Shown here one piece after another: positions 49,839 through 58,678 of a DNA stretch of 64,000 bases. How positions within the stretch are numbered: the stretch's first letter is position 1; every line of letters starts with the position of its first letter. Below the pieces are notes generated by a model. That model saw only the letters and a list, made by a program, of their open reading frames with translations. It was not told where the DNA came from and made no database searches. The translations under genes were made by a program, and so were the position numbers. Source of the DNA: Arthrobacter sp. ISL-72 (GTDB taxonomy: Bacteria > Actinomycetota > Actinomycetes > Actinomycetales > Micrococcaceae); assembly GCF_018613755.1 (NCBI RefSeq), contig NZ_JAGGPP010000013.1:186001-250000 (forward strand), given 5' to 3'.

Positions 49839-51191
49839 ATGAAACCAGAAGATGCCGGGGAAATCGCGCTGCACGTGGACGGAGAATCGGCGATTGCTGT
49901 GGGAGATCCGGCGGCGCTGGCCCTACTGTTTGACCGCCTAGACATCGACCCCGCAGAGCCTGTCCCAGTGGGGCAGGCCATGGCCGATTCAGCAGCAGCT
50001 GTCAGTGGCCTGGGCGCCGTTGGAATGACGCTCACGGGCAACTGGTTCCAAATGACGCCGGAATCGCTGGCCAAGTTTCACGAGCTCAGCGCCTTCAACT
50101 CTCCCATCAATGGCGTCTTCAGCGCAGCCTTGCGCGGAGGAGAGGGCAGGTTCGAGGCCGTGGCTAAGCTGGTCCAGGCTGGCGGCATCAACCCGGCATC
50201 GGCGGCCAACGTTCACGCTCTTGCTGCCGCTATGGCCTTGCGCATGGCCGTGAAGAACCTCGAGGACCTGGTCAAGACACTCGACGTCAAACTTGAACGG
50301 GTGCTTCAGGACAGCCGTACCCGTGAGATGGGCAATGTGCAGGGTATTACTCACGTCCTCTCAAAGAGCTACGGCGTCTTCGAAGAGACCGGGAACATTA
50401 CGGCAACATCCTGGGACCAAGTGACGACTCATGCGACGCAACTGTCTCAAGCGCACGCAGTGGCTCTTGAACATATCGACTCGCTGACGCGAAGACTTTC
50501 CGTCGACAACTTCAAAAAGCAGGTCGAAGGTGCCGACTTTGCGAGTGCCGGAGAGCTCCAGCACTGGCTTGTGCTCACCGCCGTCTGCCTGGCGAATATG
50601 GCTCGCATGGATGCACTGGAAGTTGCGCATGCCAGAACCCATGACGGGGCATCGGTGGCGAGCCACGCCGCAGTCACTAAGAGGGCAAGCGAAGAACGTT
50701 TGGCGAAGACTAAGGAAAGTGTGCGGGCTCTTGCTGATGTTGCCGAAAATGCTGGAAATGTTGATGCATTCAACCGTGTCACGAGTCCCTTCGCCGCAGC
50801 CAGAATCGAGAAGTCGACAGCGAAGATCCAGAAGCTACTTGGCGCGTTCTCAGAAGCCTTCGGGATGCCATCAATCACCGAACACATGGAGCGCCGCGCA
50901 TGGCATGAATCGATTCTCGACTTAGCGCAAGAAATCGGCGATGGTGTCGTCGGTGCGGCTACGGCAGTCACGACCGGAGTTGCATCAGCACCCAAAGCGA
51001 TCGGTGCGGCTGTGGAAGATTCGGTCTTGGGGCTTGCAGAACAAATCCGGACTCGGCGGGAATCTGAACTTGAGGATGCGGTTCAAGAAGCTGTTGTGCC
51101 GGTAGCTGCTCTGCCGCCTGAAGAAGCAAGTGACTCAGAGGACGAAGGGTCGACTCAGGCGGGACGTGACAGGAAGCCGGAGGATCGGTGA
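49839..51191 (+). CDS. Unknown 450-residue helical protein
   Basis: ATG 49839 starts a long acidic protein. It begins EIALHVDGESAIAVGDPAAL, then has a small Gly-rich region with a hydrophobic helix (AVSGLGAVGMTLTGNWFQMT near 60). A long helical body follows with coiled-coil character at about 140-340 (KNLEDLVKTLDVKLERVLQD, RASEERLAKTKESVRALADV). Two hydrophobic stretches with Gly/Ala sit near 370-395 (VVGAATAVTTGVASAPKAIG), so it may contact membranes. The C-terminus is acidic (PPEEASDSEDEGSTQ). It is divergent from the small basic gene. I do not recognise the family; a toxin- or pore-like defence role is conceivable but unproven. Confidence 0.75.
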   Translation: MKPEDAGEIALHVDGESAIAVGDPAALALLFDRLDIDPAEPVPVGQAMADSAAAVSGLGAVGMTLTGNWFQMTPESLAKFHELSAFNSPINGVFSAALRGGEGRFEAVAKLVQAGGINPASAANVHALAAAMALRMAVKNLEDLVKTLDVKLERVLQDSRTREMGNVQGITHVLSKSYGVFEETGNITATSWDQVTTHATQLSQAHAVALEHIDSLTRRLSVDNFKKQVEGADFASAGELQHWLVLTAVCLANMARMDALEVAHARTHDGASVASHAAVTKRASEERLAKTKESVRALADVAENAGNVDAFNRVTSPFAAARIEKSTAKIQKLLGAFSEAFGMPSITEHMERRAWHESILDLAQEIGDGVVGAATAVTTGVASAPKAIGAAVEDSVLGLAEQIRTRRESELEDAVQEAVVPVAALPPEEASDSEDEGSTQAGRDRKPEDR

Positions 51192-51201
51192 CGTGGGCCC
51201 C

Positions 51202-51996
51202 TCAATCCGGTGCCTCAAACGGGGAGCCGGCTCCGGTGTTCGCCAGCCCCATAAACATCGTCCGGTGCAGCACGTCCACGTGCTTGCGCGAGACCTCCAC
51301 CGCTTCACTGACATCGCCGGCCCGCAGCGCCGCCACTAGCGCGACGTGGTCGCAGTTCGATTTGTGCAGCAGTTCGATGGGGTAGGGGATGAAGTAGGCG
51401 TAGAGCTCCGTCAGTGTCTCGTGGTACGCCTCGACGGCGGTGCCCAGCCCTGACGCGGTACCCACCAGCTGGTGGAACTGCTCGTCCGCCTGGTGGTAGT
51501 CGGACCAGTCCGCGGACTCTGCCATCTCGCGGGTCAGCCGGTCGAGCTCATCAAGCTGTTCAGCCGTGGCGTTGAGCGTCGCGTAGTGCGTCACGGCGCA
51601 TTCAAACAGCAGCCTGCGGTCCACCAGCCGGTTCACGGCCTGGGATTCGGCCGGCGACGCCGAGAGTTCGGCCAGCACGCTCTGCGGAGGCTCATCCGCC
51701 ACAAACGTTCCGCCGGCCCGGCCTCGGCGGCGGACCACCACGCCCTGCTCCGCCAGGCTCGCCAGCGCGCGGCGCGCCGTGATCGGGCTGACGGACAGAC
51801 CCAGCGCCACGTCCTCCTGGTCGGGCAGGCGCTCGCCTGGTTTCAGCAGCCCCAATGAAATCGCCATGCCGATCCGCAGCCGCACGGCATCGATGGCGCT
51901 GCGGCGGTCGATGCCGGCCAGCCTGCCTGCGCCGATGGGCGAGGTGTCGGCGGTGTCCTCCAACTGACGGGTCATAACCGCTACTTTACGGCCCAT
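51202..51996 (-). CDS. GntR-family (FCD) transcriptional regulator
   Basis: The 264-residue protein is read from ATG 51996 (GAGGGGAC ahead; ATG 51975 is possible). The winged helix is RIGMAISLGLLKPGERLPDQ, then LGLSVSPITARRALASLAEQ with wing VVRRRGRAGGTFVADE. The FCD sensor follows, with metal-site His/Asp candidates in ECAVTHYATLNATAEQLDEL and ADEQFHQLVGTASGLG. It is divergent from the nitrilase gene; a perfect palindrome sits between them. Its last 17 codons are duplicated at 48087-48140. Confidence 0.92.
   Translation of the reverse strand: MGRKVAVMTRQLEDTADTSPIGAGRLAGIDRRSAIDAVRLRIGMAISLGLLKPGERLPDQEDVALGLSVSPITARRALASLAEQGVVVRRRGRAGGTFVADEPPQSVLAELSASPAESQAVNRLVDRRLLFECAVTHYATLNATAEQLDELDRLTREMAESADWSDYHQADEQFHQLVGTASGLGTAVEAYHETLTELYAYFIPYPIELLHKSNCDHVALVAALRAGDVSEAVEVSRKHVDVLHRTMFMGLANTGAGSPFEAPD
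51244..51293. repeat. Right copy of the 50-base direct repeat (inside GntR 3' end)
   Basis: It matches 48087-48136 with two mismatches, in the same orientation. The two copies lie 3.16 kb apart and bracket the nuclease/unknown-protein cassette, a pattern left when an element integrates into the end of a gene and restores it. Confidence 0.8.
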
Positions 51997-52013
51997 CGTC
52001 CCCTCTTCCCATA

Positions 52014-52034
52014 ATTAGATCATTCTGATCTAAT
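52014..52034. promoter_or_regulatory. GntR operator ATTAGATCA-TTC-TGATCTAAT
   Basis: A perfect nine-base inverted repeat with a three-base centre, between the divergent GntR (start 51996) and nitrilase (start 52071) genes. It is A/T-rich and placed to control both promoters. Confidence 0.78.
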
Positions 52035-52070
52035 ATAGTGCAGATCACATCCCCAACGTGGAGATAACTC

Positions 52071-52949
52071 ATGCAACGCACCCTTCCCGTCATCGCAGCC
52101 CAAGCCCGGCCACGCCTCATCGGTGAACCCGTCCCGGCCTTCGCGGACGAGGTCAAAGCCGCCCTCGCCGTCCAGCCGCACAGCAGGTTGGTGGTCTTCC
52201 CGGAGCTGCACCTGTTCGGCGACTCCGACCCGGACCAGCAGCGCACCGAAATGCTCCAGGCCTCCGCCGAACCGCTGGACGGACCCCGGGTCAAGGAGCT
52301 GAGGCAGATCGCTGGCGACCTGGGCATCTGGCTGGTCCCGGGCAGCGTGTGCGAGCGCGGTCCGGAAGGGCAGCTGTTCAACACCCAGCTGGTCCTGTCC
52401 CCGGAGGGAGAGCTTGCCGGCTACTACCGGAAGGTCTTCCCCTGGCGCCCGTTCGAGCCTTACGACCCCGGCGACCGGTTCACCACCGTGGACCTGGCCG
52501 GCGTCGGCAGGGTGGGCCTGAACATCTGCTACGACGCGTGGTTCCCGGAGGTGTCTCGCCAGCTCGCCTGGATGGGCGCCGAGGTGATCCTCAACGTCGT
52601 CAAAACCACGACGCCGGACCGCCGGCAGGAGCTGGTGCTCGCCAAGGCTAACGCCATCGTGAACCAAGTCTTCGTGGTCAGCGTCAACTGCGCCGGCCCC
52701 ACCGGCAAAGGCCTGAGCATCATCGTCGACCCCGAGGGCAACACCCTGGCCGAGGCCCCCGATGATGCACCGATGCTGCTCACCGCGGAACTGGACCTTG
52801 CCGCCGTCGAGCACGTCCGAACGCACGGCACCGAAAACCTCAACCGCCCCTGGTCGCAGTTCCGCGACGGCGACGACGCCGTCGAACTGCCCGTCTACCA
52901 GGGCCGGATCAGCCCGGCCACCTGGGCTCCCCAGACCTTCAACGCCTAA
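52071..52949 (+). CDS. Carbon-nitrogen hydrolase (nitrilase superfamily amidase)
   Basis: A 292-residue enzyme with the catalytic triad in order: Glu in VVFPELHLFG near 45, Lys in GYYRKVFPWRPFEP near 122 and Cys in GLNICYDAWFPEVSRQ near 160. It hydrolyses a C-N bond of an amide, nitrile or carbamoyl compound in the cytoplasm. It is first in an operon with a permease and another nitrilase, all under the divergent GntR. A typical job would be use of an amide or ureide as nitrogen source. Confidence 0.9.
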   Translation: MQRTLPVIAAQARPRLIGEPVPAFADEVKAALAVQPHSRLVVFPELHLFGDSDPDQQRTEMLQASAEPLDGPRVKELRQIAGDLGIWLVPGSVCERGPEGQLFNTQLVLSPEGELAGYYRKVFPWRPFEPYDPGDRFTTVDLAGVGRVGLNICYDAWFPEVSRQLAWMGAEVILNVVKTTTPDRRQELVLAKANAIVNQVFVVSVNCAGPTGKGLSIIVDPEGNTLAEAPDDAPMLLTAELDLAAVEHVRTHGTENLNRPWSQFRDGDDAVELPVYQGRISPATWAPQTFNA

Positions 52950-52958
52950 GGAACCACC

Positions 52959-54300
52959 GTGACAACTTCCCCCACCCTCACCCGCACGCTTAAACTGCCC
53001 AGCCTCGTCCTGTTCGGCCTGGCATATCTGACCCCGCTGATCGTCCTTGGGATCTTCGGCATCCGGCGGGGCATCGCCGGCCGCCTACCTGGTGGCCATG
53101 GTCGCCATGCTGTTCACGGCGCACAGCTACGGCCGGATGGCCATCGCGTACCCCGTGGCCGGTTCCGTCTACACCTACGTCCGCCGGTCCATCGATCCCA
53201 GGGTGGGGTTCCTGGTGGGCTGGGCCATCCTGCTGGACTACCTCTTCCTGCCCATGGTCATCTGGCTCATCGGCGGCTCCTATCTGACCGCGCAGTTCCC
53301 CGGAATCCCCATCGGGGTCTGGATCGTGGGCTTCATCCTCATCACCACGCTCCTGAACATCCTGGGCATTAAGGTGGCGGACAAGGCCAACTACGTGCTG
53401 ATGGCGTTCCAGCTGCTGGTCATCGTGTTGTTCTTGGCGCTGTCCATCGGCAACGTGGTGTCTACTTCAGGCGCCGGCGGCCTGGCCAGCACCCAGCCGT
53501 TCTTCAACGACACCTCCAGCTTCACCACCATCTCCGCCGGTGCCGCCATCGCCGCGTACTCGTTCCTAGGGTTCGACGCCGTCACCACCCTCACCGAGGA
53601 GACCATCGAACCGCGCAAGAACATGCCCCGCGCCATCATGCTCATCGCCCTGATCGGCGGCGGCACTTTCGTGACCGTGTCCTACGTGGCCCAGCTGGTC
53701 CACCCCGGCGGCGTGTTCGAGGACTCGGCCTCCGCGGCCAGCTCCATCGCCCTGCAGATCGGCGGGCAGCTGTTCGGGGCCGTGTTCCTCGCCGGCCTGG
53801 TGGTGGCGCAGTTCGCGTCCGGCCTCGCAGCGCAGGCCAGCGCCTCCCGCCTGCTGTACGCGATGGGCCGGGACTCCGTCCTGCCCAAGGCCGTGTTCGG
53901 CCGGCTCAATGCGAAGTTCCACACCCCCGTGGTGAACCTCGTCATCACCGGCGCCGTCGGCCTGATTGCCATTTTCCTGGACGTGGCCACCTCGACGTCG
54001 TTCATCAACTTCGGCGCCTTCACCGCCTTCACGCTGGTGAACGTTTCGGTGGTGTTCCACTACGTGCGCCAACGGCGTGCCGGGAAGCAGCTGAACCCCA
54101 TCTCCTATGTGGCGGTCCCGGTGGTGGGCGCCATCGTCTGCGCCTACCTGCTATCCCAGCTGGACAGCAACGCGATTACGCTGGGAGTGTCCTGGCTGGT
54201 GCTCGGCGTGGTGGTCCTTGCCCTGATCACGCGCGGCTTCAAGGCGGCGCCGCCGGAAATGACGGCCACGGAGAAGGCGACCGTTGAGGCGGCCGCCTGA
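52959..54300 (+). pseudogene. APC-family permease with a frameshift
   Basis: The N-terminus LPSLVLFGLAYLTPLIVLGI is in one frame; from about 53060 the protein goes on in another as ASGGASPAAYLVAMVAMLFT and then TAHSYGRMAIAYPVAGSVYT. Bases are missing between 53050 and 53065, in the short loop between helix 1 halves (expected FGV-IAGxSGG). The rest is complete: FLGFDAVTTLTEETIEPRKN near 215 and ASRLLYAMGRDSVLPKAVFG, with 12 helices. It would have imported the nitrilase substrate. Not a homopolymer error by appearance, so inactivation is likely real. Confidence 0.82.
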
Positions 54301-54350
54301 GTTCGAAGCCTAAGCTTGGATCGCCGCCTGACCAGAGGGAAGGAATAACC

Positions 54351-55132
54351 GTGAGGATAGCGCTCGGGCAGCTGGAGTCGGGGACCGACATTCAGGCCAA
54401 CCTCGCCGCGATCGACCGGTTCGCTGCGTCGGCCGCGGCCGACGGGGCCACGCTGGTCGCATTCCCGGAGTACGCCACGTACGAGAAAAAGAAGGTGGAC
54501 GCGACGTTCCCCGAGATGGCCGAGCCGCTGTACGGTCCCGTCTGCCAGAAACTAGCCGCGACAGCCCGCCGCCACCGGATCGCGTTGGTGGCGGGCGTGG
54601 TGGAAACCTCGAACGAGCCGGGTAAGGCGTACAACACGCTGGTGGCGTTCGGGCCGGATGGTGAGCGGCGGGCCGTCTACCGGAAGATCCACCTCTTCGA
54701 CGCGCAGGGTTTCGGGGAGTCGACGTTCATCAAGCCGGGCCCGTCCACCAGCCCGGTGGTGTTCGATTTCGGGGGAGCGCGCTTCGGCCTGATGACCTGC
54801 TACGACCTGCGGTTCCCGGAATTGGCCAGGTCGCTGGCCGACGCCGGCGCGCAGGTCCTGCTGGTCTGCTCGTCCTGGGTGCCGGGCACGCACAAGACAG
54901 AGCAGTGGCTGGCGCTGAACGCGGCGCGCGCCATCGAGAACAGCCTGTACGTGGCAGGGGGGTGTGCCAGACGCCGCCGGTGTCCGTGGGCAGGAGCGTG
55001 CTGGTGGATCCTATGGGGTTTGTTGAAGCCGATCTCGGGCTGGAGCCCGGTGTTCGGGCGGTGGATGTCTCGCTTGCGGCGGTGGCGCGGGTTCGGGAGC
55101 TGTTCCCGATGTTCCGGCAGCGGCGGTTGTAG
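54351..55132 (+). pseudogene. Second carbon-nitrogen hydrolase, frameshifted near its C-terminus
   Basis: The catalytic triad is intact: Glu in VAFPEYATYEKKK near 42, Lys in VYRKIHLFDAQGF near 108 and Cys in GLMTCYDLRFPELARS near 146. After NSLYVAG the frame breaks at a G6 run (54957-54962); shifting it gives VCQTPPVSVGRSVLVDPMGF and ends VARVRELFPMFRQRRL, the normal nitrilase C-terminus, at 55132. Without the shift the protein gains an Arg/Trp-rich tail to 55172. A run-length error in sequencing or a recent mutation are both possible. Confidence 0.82.
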
Positions 55133-55527
55133 GCTACAGGCCCATCTCGTCGCTCAGCGACGATGGCGGTGAGGTCCGGTTCCTGGTGGAGGAGTTCGTC
55201 GAGGCCGGGCGGCGCCTTTGTAAAAGTCGCTGCCGGTGGCGGTGTTGGATGGAAGCGCGTAACCCAAACGGTTTACCTCATCGGTTTCGTGATCTGCTGC
55301 ACCTAGACCAAACGGGGGCGTGGACTCTTGTTGTATTTTTCGTAAACGGGGCCGACCACATCCGTTGCCCCAATCGGTGTGAGTGTGGACGTGGGGTTCC
55401 CGTGCCATGGCCCATCTCCTTGTCCGAGGATCAGTGGACAACCTGATCCTGCGACATTTAGTCACGAGTCAACGCTGGACGTGGCGACAGCCTATGATTC
55501 TCAGGGAACCAACCTAAGAGGTAAAGC
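55133..55527. other. 395-base stretch between the catabolic locus and the defence island
   Basis: The composition changes from GC-rich to A/T-richer across this interval. Short open frames are present on both strands but none resembles a known protein. No repeat, tRNA or transposase end recognised. It probably contains the left edge of the acquired island. Confidence 0.4.
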
Positions 55528-57660
55528 ATGACGAAGAACCTGACAATCATCATGGGGACGGGCAAGAATCAGGCCGCGGCAGCAATGCTGATAGCTGTTC
55601 TAAAGGAATTGAATAGTTCAGGAACGCTCTACCTAGGCTATCCCCTCCTAGCCACTGCAGATGAACCCATAAATGTCGATGCGATCCTCGTCAGCGCCGA
55701 TCACGGAATTGTTGCATTCCGCTTTTCAGACGAAAGCCCTTCCGCTGAATCCGGCTGGGAAGATCTGATCGCCGATCAAGACCGCCTCTTTACCGGCCTT
55801 GAAGCCCATTTGCGCCGATACGAGTCACTCAGGCAGAGACGCGGGTTAGCGTTCGAGATCAACACCGTGACTCTTTTTCCGAACCAAGTCAGAGAAGTTC
55901 CCGACACCGAAGGCGCATACCTTGCGTTCGGTGACCTTGCACAGTGGCTTCAAGGGCTCGATCCGCTAGATGGATCGCTAGTGACCCAGCTACTCTCCGT
56001 CCTGCAGCGAGTCACAAATATCAAACCGATGAAAAGGCGAGTTGATGTGAGCCGCGAGGGCTCGCGAGGATCCAAACTGAAGATCATCGAGAAATCGATC
56101 GCAAATCTTGACCGTTGGCAGCAAGCCGCAGCTATTGAAACACCGGACGGACCGCAGCGAATTCGCGGTCTAGCAGGTTCTGGTAAGACAGTCGTCCTGG
56201 CGTTGAAGGCCGCTTTTCTCCATGCGAAGAATCCCGGCTGGGATATAGCGTTTACCTTTCAGTCGCGAGCTTTATACCAACAAATCGATGACTTGATTAC
56301 TAGATTTACTTTCGAACACATGAATGACCGACCCGATGCTAGCAAGTTGCAAGTCCTGCATTCATGGGGCTCTGCAAGTAAACAGGGTATCTATAGTCGA
56401 ATTGCCACGAGCCTCAATGCTCCCGTTCGCGATTTTGCTTATGCTAGCGGGGTTTTTGGTCGGGAAAATGCCTTTCAGGGCATCTGCAAGGAGCTTCTAG
56501 ATATTGCTCGAGGCTCAAATATTAATCCATTGTTTGATGCGGTCCTAATTGATGAAGCTCAAGACTTTCCGCCTGAATTTTTTCAACTGATTTATCTCTT
56601 TACTCGGGAACCTAAACGCATTATATGGGGTTTTGATGAACTTCAAAAGCTTTCCGATTCGATGATGCCAGACACAGACGAACTCTTCGGTGTGGGCGAT
56701 GACGGTGAGAGCTTGGTCAGCCTCCACCAAGCAGAGAATGCGCCGCAGACGGATATCGTTCTTCCCGTTTGCTATCGAAACACCCCTTGGGCCTTGGCCG
56801 TTGCCCATGGCCTAGGAATAGGCGTATATAGAACTGATGGTCTTGTCCAACATCCCGACAACCCACGGCTCTGGTCCGAAATTGGGTACGAAGTCAAGGC
56901 CGGAAAACTTGAACTGGGCGAGCATGTGTCGCTGCAGCGATCTAGTCGGAACACGCCCGAGTACTTTCGTTCGTTGCTTGTTGACCGGGACGCCCTTTCC
57001 GTTCATCATTTCACCGCGGAGGAACAACAGGACCGATGGGTCGCCGAGCAAATACGGCTAAATCTATCTGACGACGAACTTGAGGCTGACGATATTCTCG
57101 TAGTACTCCCCGACGCCTATACGGCGAAGTCTCGTGCGGCAGCGATAATATCCAATCTTTCCCGCATAGGGATCCCCGCTCACTTAGTAGGCGTGAACTC
57201 GAGCCAAGACGAAGTCTTCCGGGAAGGTTCAGTGGCGCTCACTCATATTCATCGGGCCAAGGGGAACGAGGCTCCTATGGTCTATGTGATGGATGTTCAA
57301 CGAACCGTTCTTGGCCAGAACCAGGTGTCGCGGCGCAACACCTTGTTCACCGCGATCACCAGAAGCCGGGCTTGGGTCAGAGTTTGTGGTTTCGGACCGA
57401 AAATGGCTGTCATCGAGGACGAAATACAAAAAATCGTCAATGCTGACTATAAACTAGATTTTCGCATTCCTAGCGCCGAAGCCCTGAACATTTTGAGGCA
57501 TAAAGAGGAAGAGTTGCCGAGTACAGATTCTCCGGGAGAAGGGATTCTCGAGCAGTTCCTTGCAGCGCTTGAAAGTGGCTCTTTGTCCTTGGATGATATT
57601 CCCGCTGAAATCCGTGCCAGAAATCCGATGAGAAGACTACTAACTGATAGCGATGAGTGA
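55528..57660 (+). CDS. SF1 (UvrD/Rep-like) helicase with degenerate NERD-like N-terminal domain
   Basis: AGAGG lies 7 bases before the ATG of a 710-residue protein. The N-terminal 160 residues look like a NERD/PD-(D/E)XK-type fold (NVDAILVSADHGIVAFRFSD), but the expected ExK pair reads as Phe-Arg-Phe at 64-66. Helicase motifs follow: Q motif RWQQAAAIE, Walker A GLAGSGKT near 214, DEAQDFPPEFF near 342, IIWGFDELQK, VALTHIHRAKGNEAPMVYVM (motif V) near 570 and TRSRAWVRVCG (motif VI) near 611. It should translocate on DNA or RNA. Its stop overlaps the DUF2290 gene by 8 bases. A/T-rich codons mark it as acquired. Confidence 0.88.
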   Translation: MTKNLTIIMGTGKNQAAAAMLIAVLKELNSSGTLYLGYPLLATADEPINVDAILVSADHGIVAFRFSDESPSAESGWEDLIADQDRLFTGLEAHLRRYESLRQRRGLAFEINTVTLFPNQVREVPDTEGAYLAFGDLAQWLQGLDPLDGSLVTQLLSVLQRVTNIKPMKRRVDVSREGSRGSKLKIIEKSIANLDRWQQAAAIETPDGPQRIRGLAGSGKTVVLALKAAFLHAKNPGWDIAFTFQSRALYQQIDDLITRFTFEHMNDRPDASKLQVLHSWGSASKQGIYSRIATSLNAPVRDFAYASGVFGRENAFQGICKELLDIARGSNINPLFDAVLIDEAQDFPPEFFQLIYLFTREPKRIIWGFDELQKLSDSMMPDTDELFGVGDDGESLVSLHQAENAPQTDIVLPVCYRNTPWALAVAHGLGIGVYRTDGLVQHPDNPRLWSEIGYEVKAGKLELGEHVSLQRSSRNTPEYFRSLLVDRDALSVHHFTAEEQQDRWVAEQIRLNLSDDELEADDILVVLPDAYTAKSRAAAIISNLSRIGIPAHLVGVNSSQDEVFREGSVALTHIHRAKGNEAPMVYVMDVQRTVLGQNQVSRRNTLFTAITRSRAWVRVCGFGPKMAVIEDEIQKIVNADYKLDFRIPSAEALNILRHKEEELPSTDSPGEGILEQFLAALESGSLSLDDIPAEIRARNPMRRLLTDSDE

Positions 57661-58306
57661 TTGGAACAGTCTCCATCAGGAGACCCAGAATGTTCTGGAT
57701 TACCTTCAGAAGAAGAAGCTTGCGTACTTTACCAACGCAGTATCTAAGACGCTGACGACGATATCTTGGGCTTCGGGGAGCGGTAGCGGTTTTCTTTCAT
57801 ATAGAGGAGATCCAACTGTCGGTCAGTATCACCAGTGGATTCTGGACGGGCAGTATTCTGCAATTTTGATCGACGGATCTTTGCTTCAGATTACATACGA
57901 TTTCGAACTTGGAGAAGTTGTGGGGCATCGACTGGCATATGTTCCGTGCCCATTCGATATCGAACCAGAGTTTCTTTCGGAAATGACACCGGGGGATGCC
58001 GTTGAACTATATAGGCTTGAGAAGCTGAGTGAAATAAGGCTGCGTTCGCCCGTGCGCTTTGATTTCGCTCCGGGGCAAGCGAAGCCAGGTCATCCCGCCT
58101 CGCATTTGACGATCAATTCTGCAACCTGTCGTATTGCCTGCGCTGCGCCGATACGGATAGGAAGGTTTGTTGATTTTGTTTATCGGCACTTTTATCCGAA
58201 ACTGCACATCGCCCATAATGTCTATTTTTCAGCAGTGTCGTCGGGGTCCCTTGGTTCCGACTGCATATCTGAGGAAGACGGCCAAGGTTTGCACCTACGC
58301 TGGTGA
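57653..58306 (+). CDS. DUF2290 protein, partner of the helicase
   Basis: The 217-residue protein overlaps the helicase gene by 8 bases and has the same A/T-richer codon use. It begins with a helix (LHQETQNVLDYLQKKKLAYF). The DUF2290 body shows QYHQWILDGQYSAILIDGSL, ITYDFELGEVVGHRLAYVPC and PGHPASHLTINSATCRIACA, then PIRIGRFVDFVYRHFYPKLH and a C-terminal EEDGQGLHLRW. The function of the domain is unknown. Tight coupling suggests a two-protein complex, most likely in phage or plasmid defence. Confidence 0.82.
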   Translation: MSDWNSLHQETQNVLDYLQKKKLAYFTNAVSKTLTTISWASGSGSGFLSYRGDPTVGQYHQWILDGQYSAILIDGSLLQITYDFELGEVVGHRLAYVPCPFDIEPEFLSEMTPGDAVELYRLEKLSEIRLRSPVRFDFAPGQAKPGHPASHLTINSATCRIACAAPIRIGRFVDFVYRHFYPKLHIAHNVYFSAVSSGSLGSDCISEEDGQGLHLRW

Positions 58307-58678
58307 ACGCAGAAGGGTCCAGCGTAGAACGGCTTGTCAACTATCCAGCGGCACTCTCGCAGATGAGGTGGCGCTGATCGCATAAGGAAGGCTGAGTGTT
58401 TGTTTGGACTTTCGCCCTTATTCGTGATCGGCGATGTCGAGGTATTGGAACTTTATTGCGAACCAAATCAATATGAGGGCTCGACCGAAGCGATGGGTGA
58501 ATAGACAGATACTTTCTTGGCTCGGGATGCTGTTCCGCTCTAATGTTTCCCATCGATGCGCCTAGCGGCCAGATATTGTTAACCCCAAGACGCCGTCAAT
58601 TAGCGATGCACAACCGAATCGCTGAATGGCGTCGATACCTACTTCGCTTTTCATAGTTTTACGCCTTACCCTGGCGCA
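58307..58678. other. 372-base A/T-rich gap between the helicase pair and the next helicase
   Basis: Stops occur often in all frames; no gene, hairpin terminator or repeat is evident. Composition is like that of the helicase-DUF2290 pair, so the acquired segment probably reaches at least to here. Confidence 0.4.

Noticed and set aside
55133..55527. Possible transposase remnant at the island edge
   Set aside because: Short frames with mixed composition, but no DDE or tyrosine-recombinase motif and no terminal repeat could be identified.
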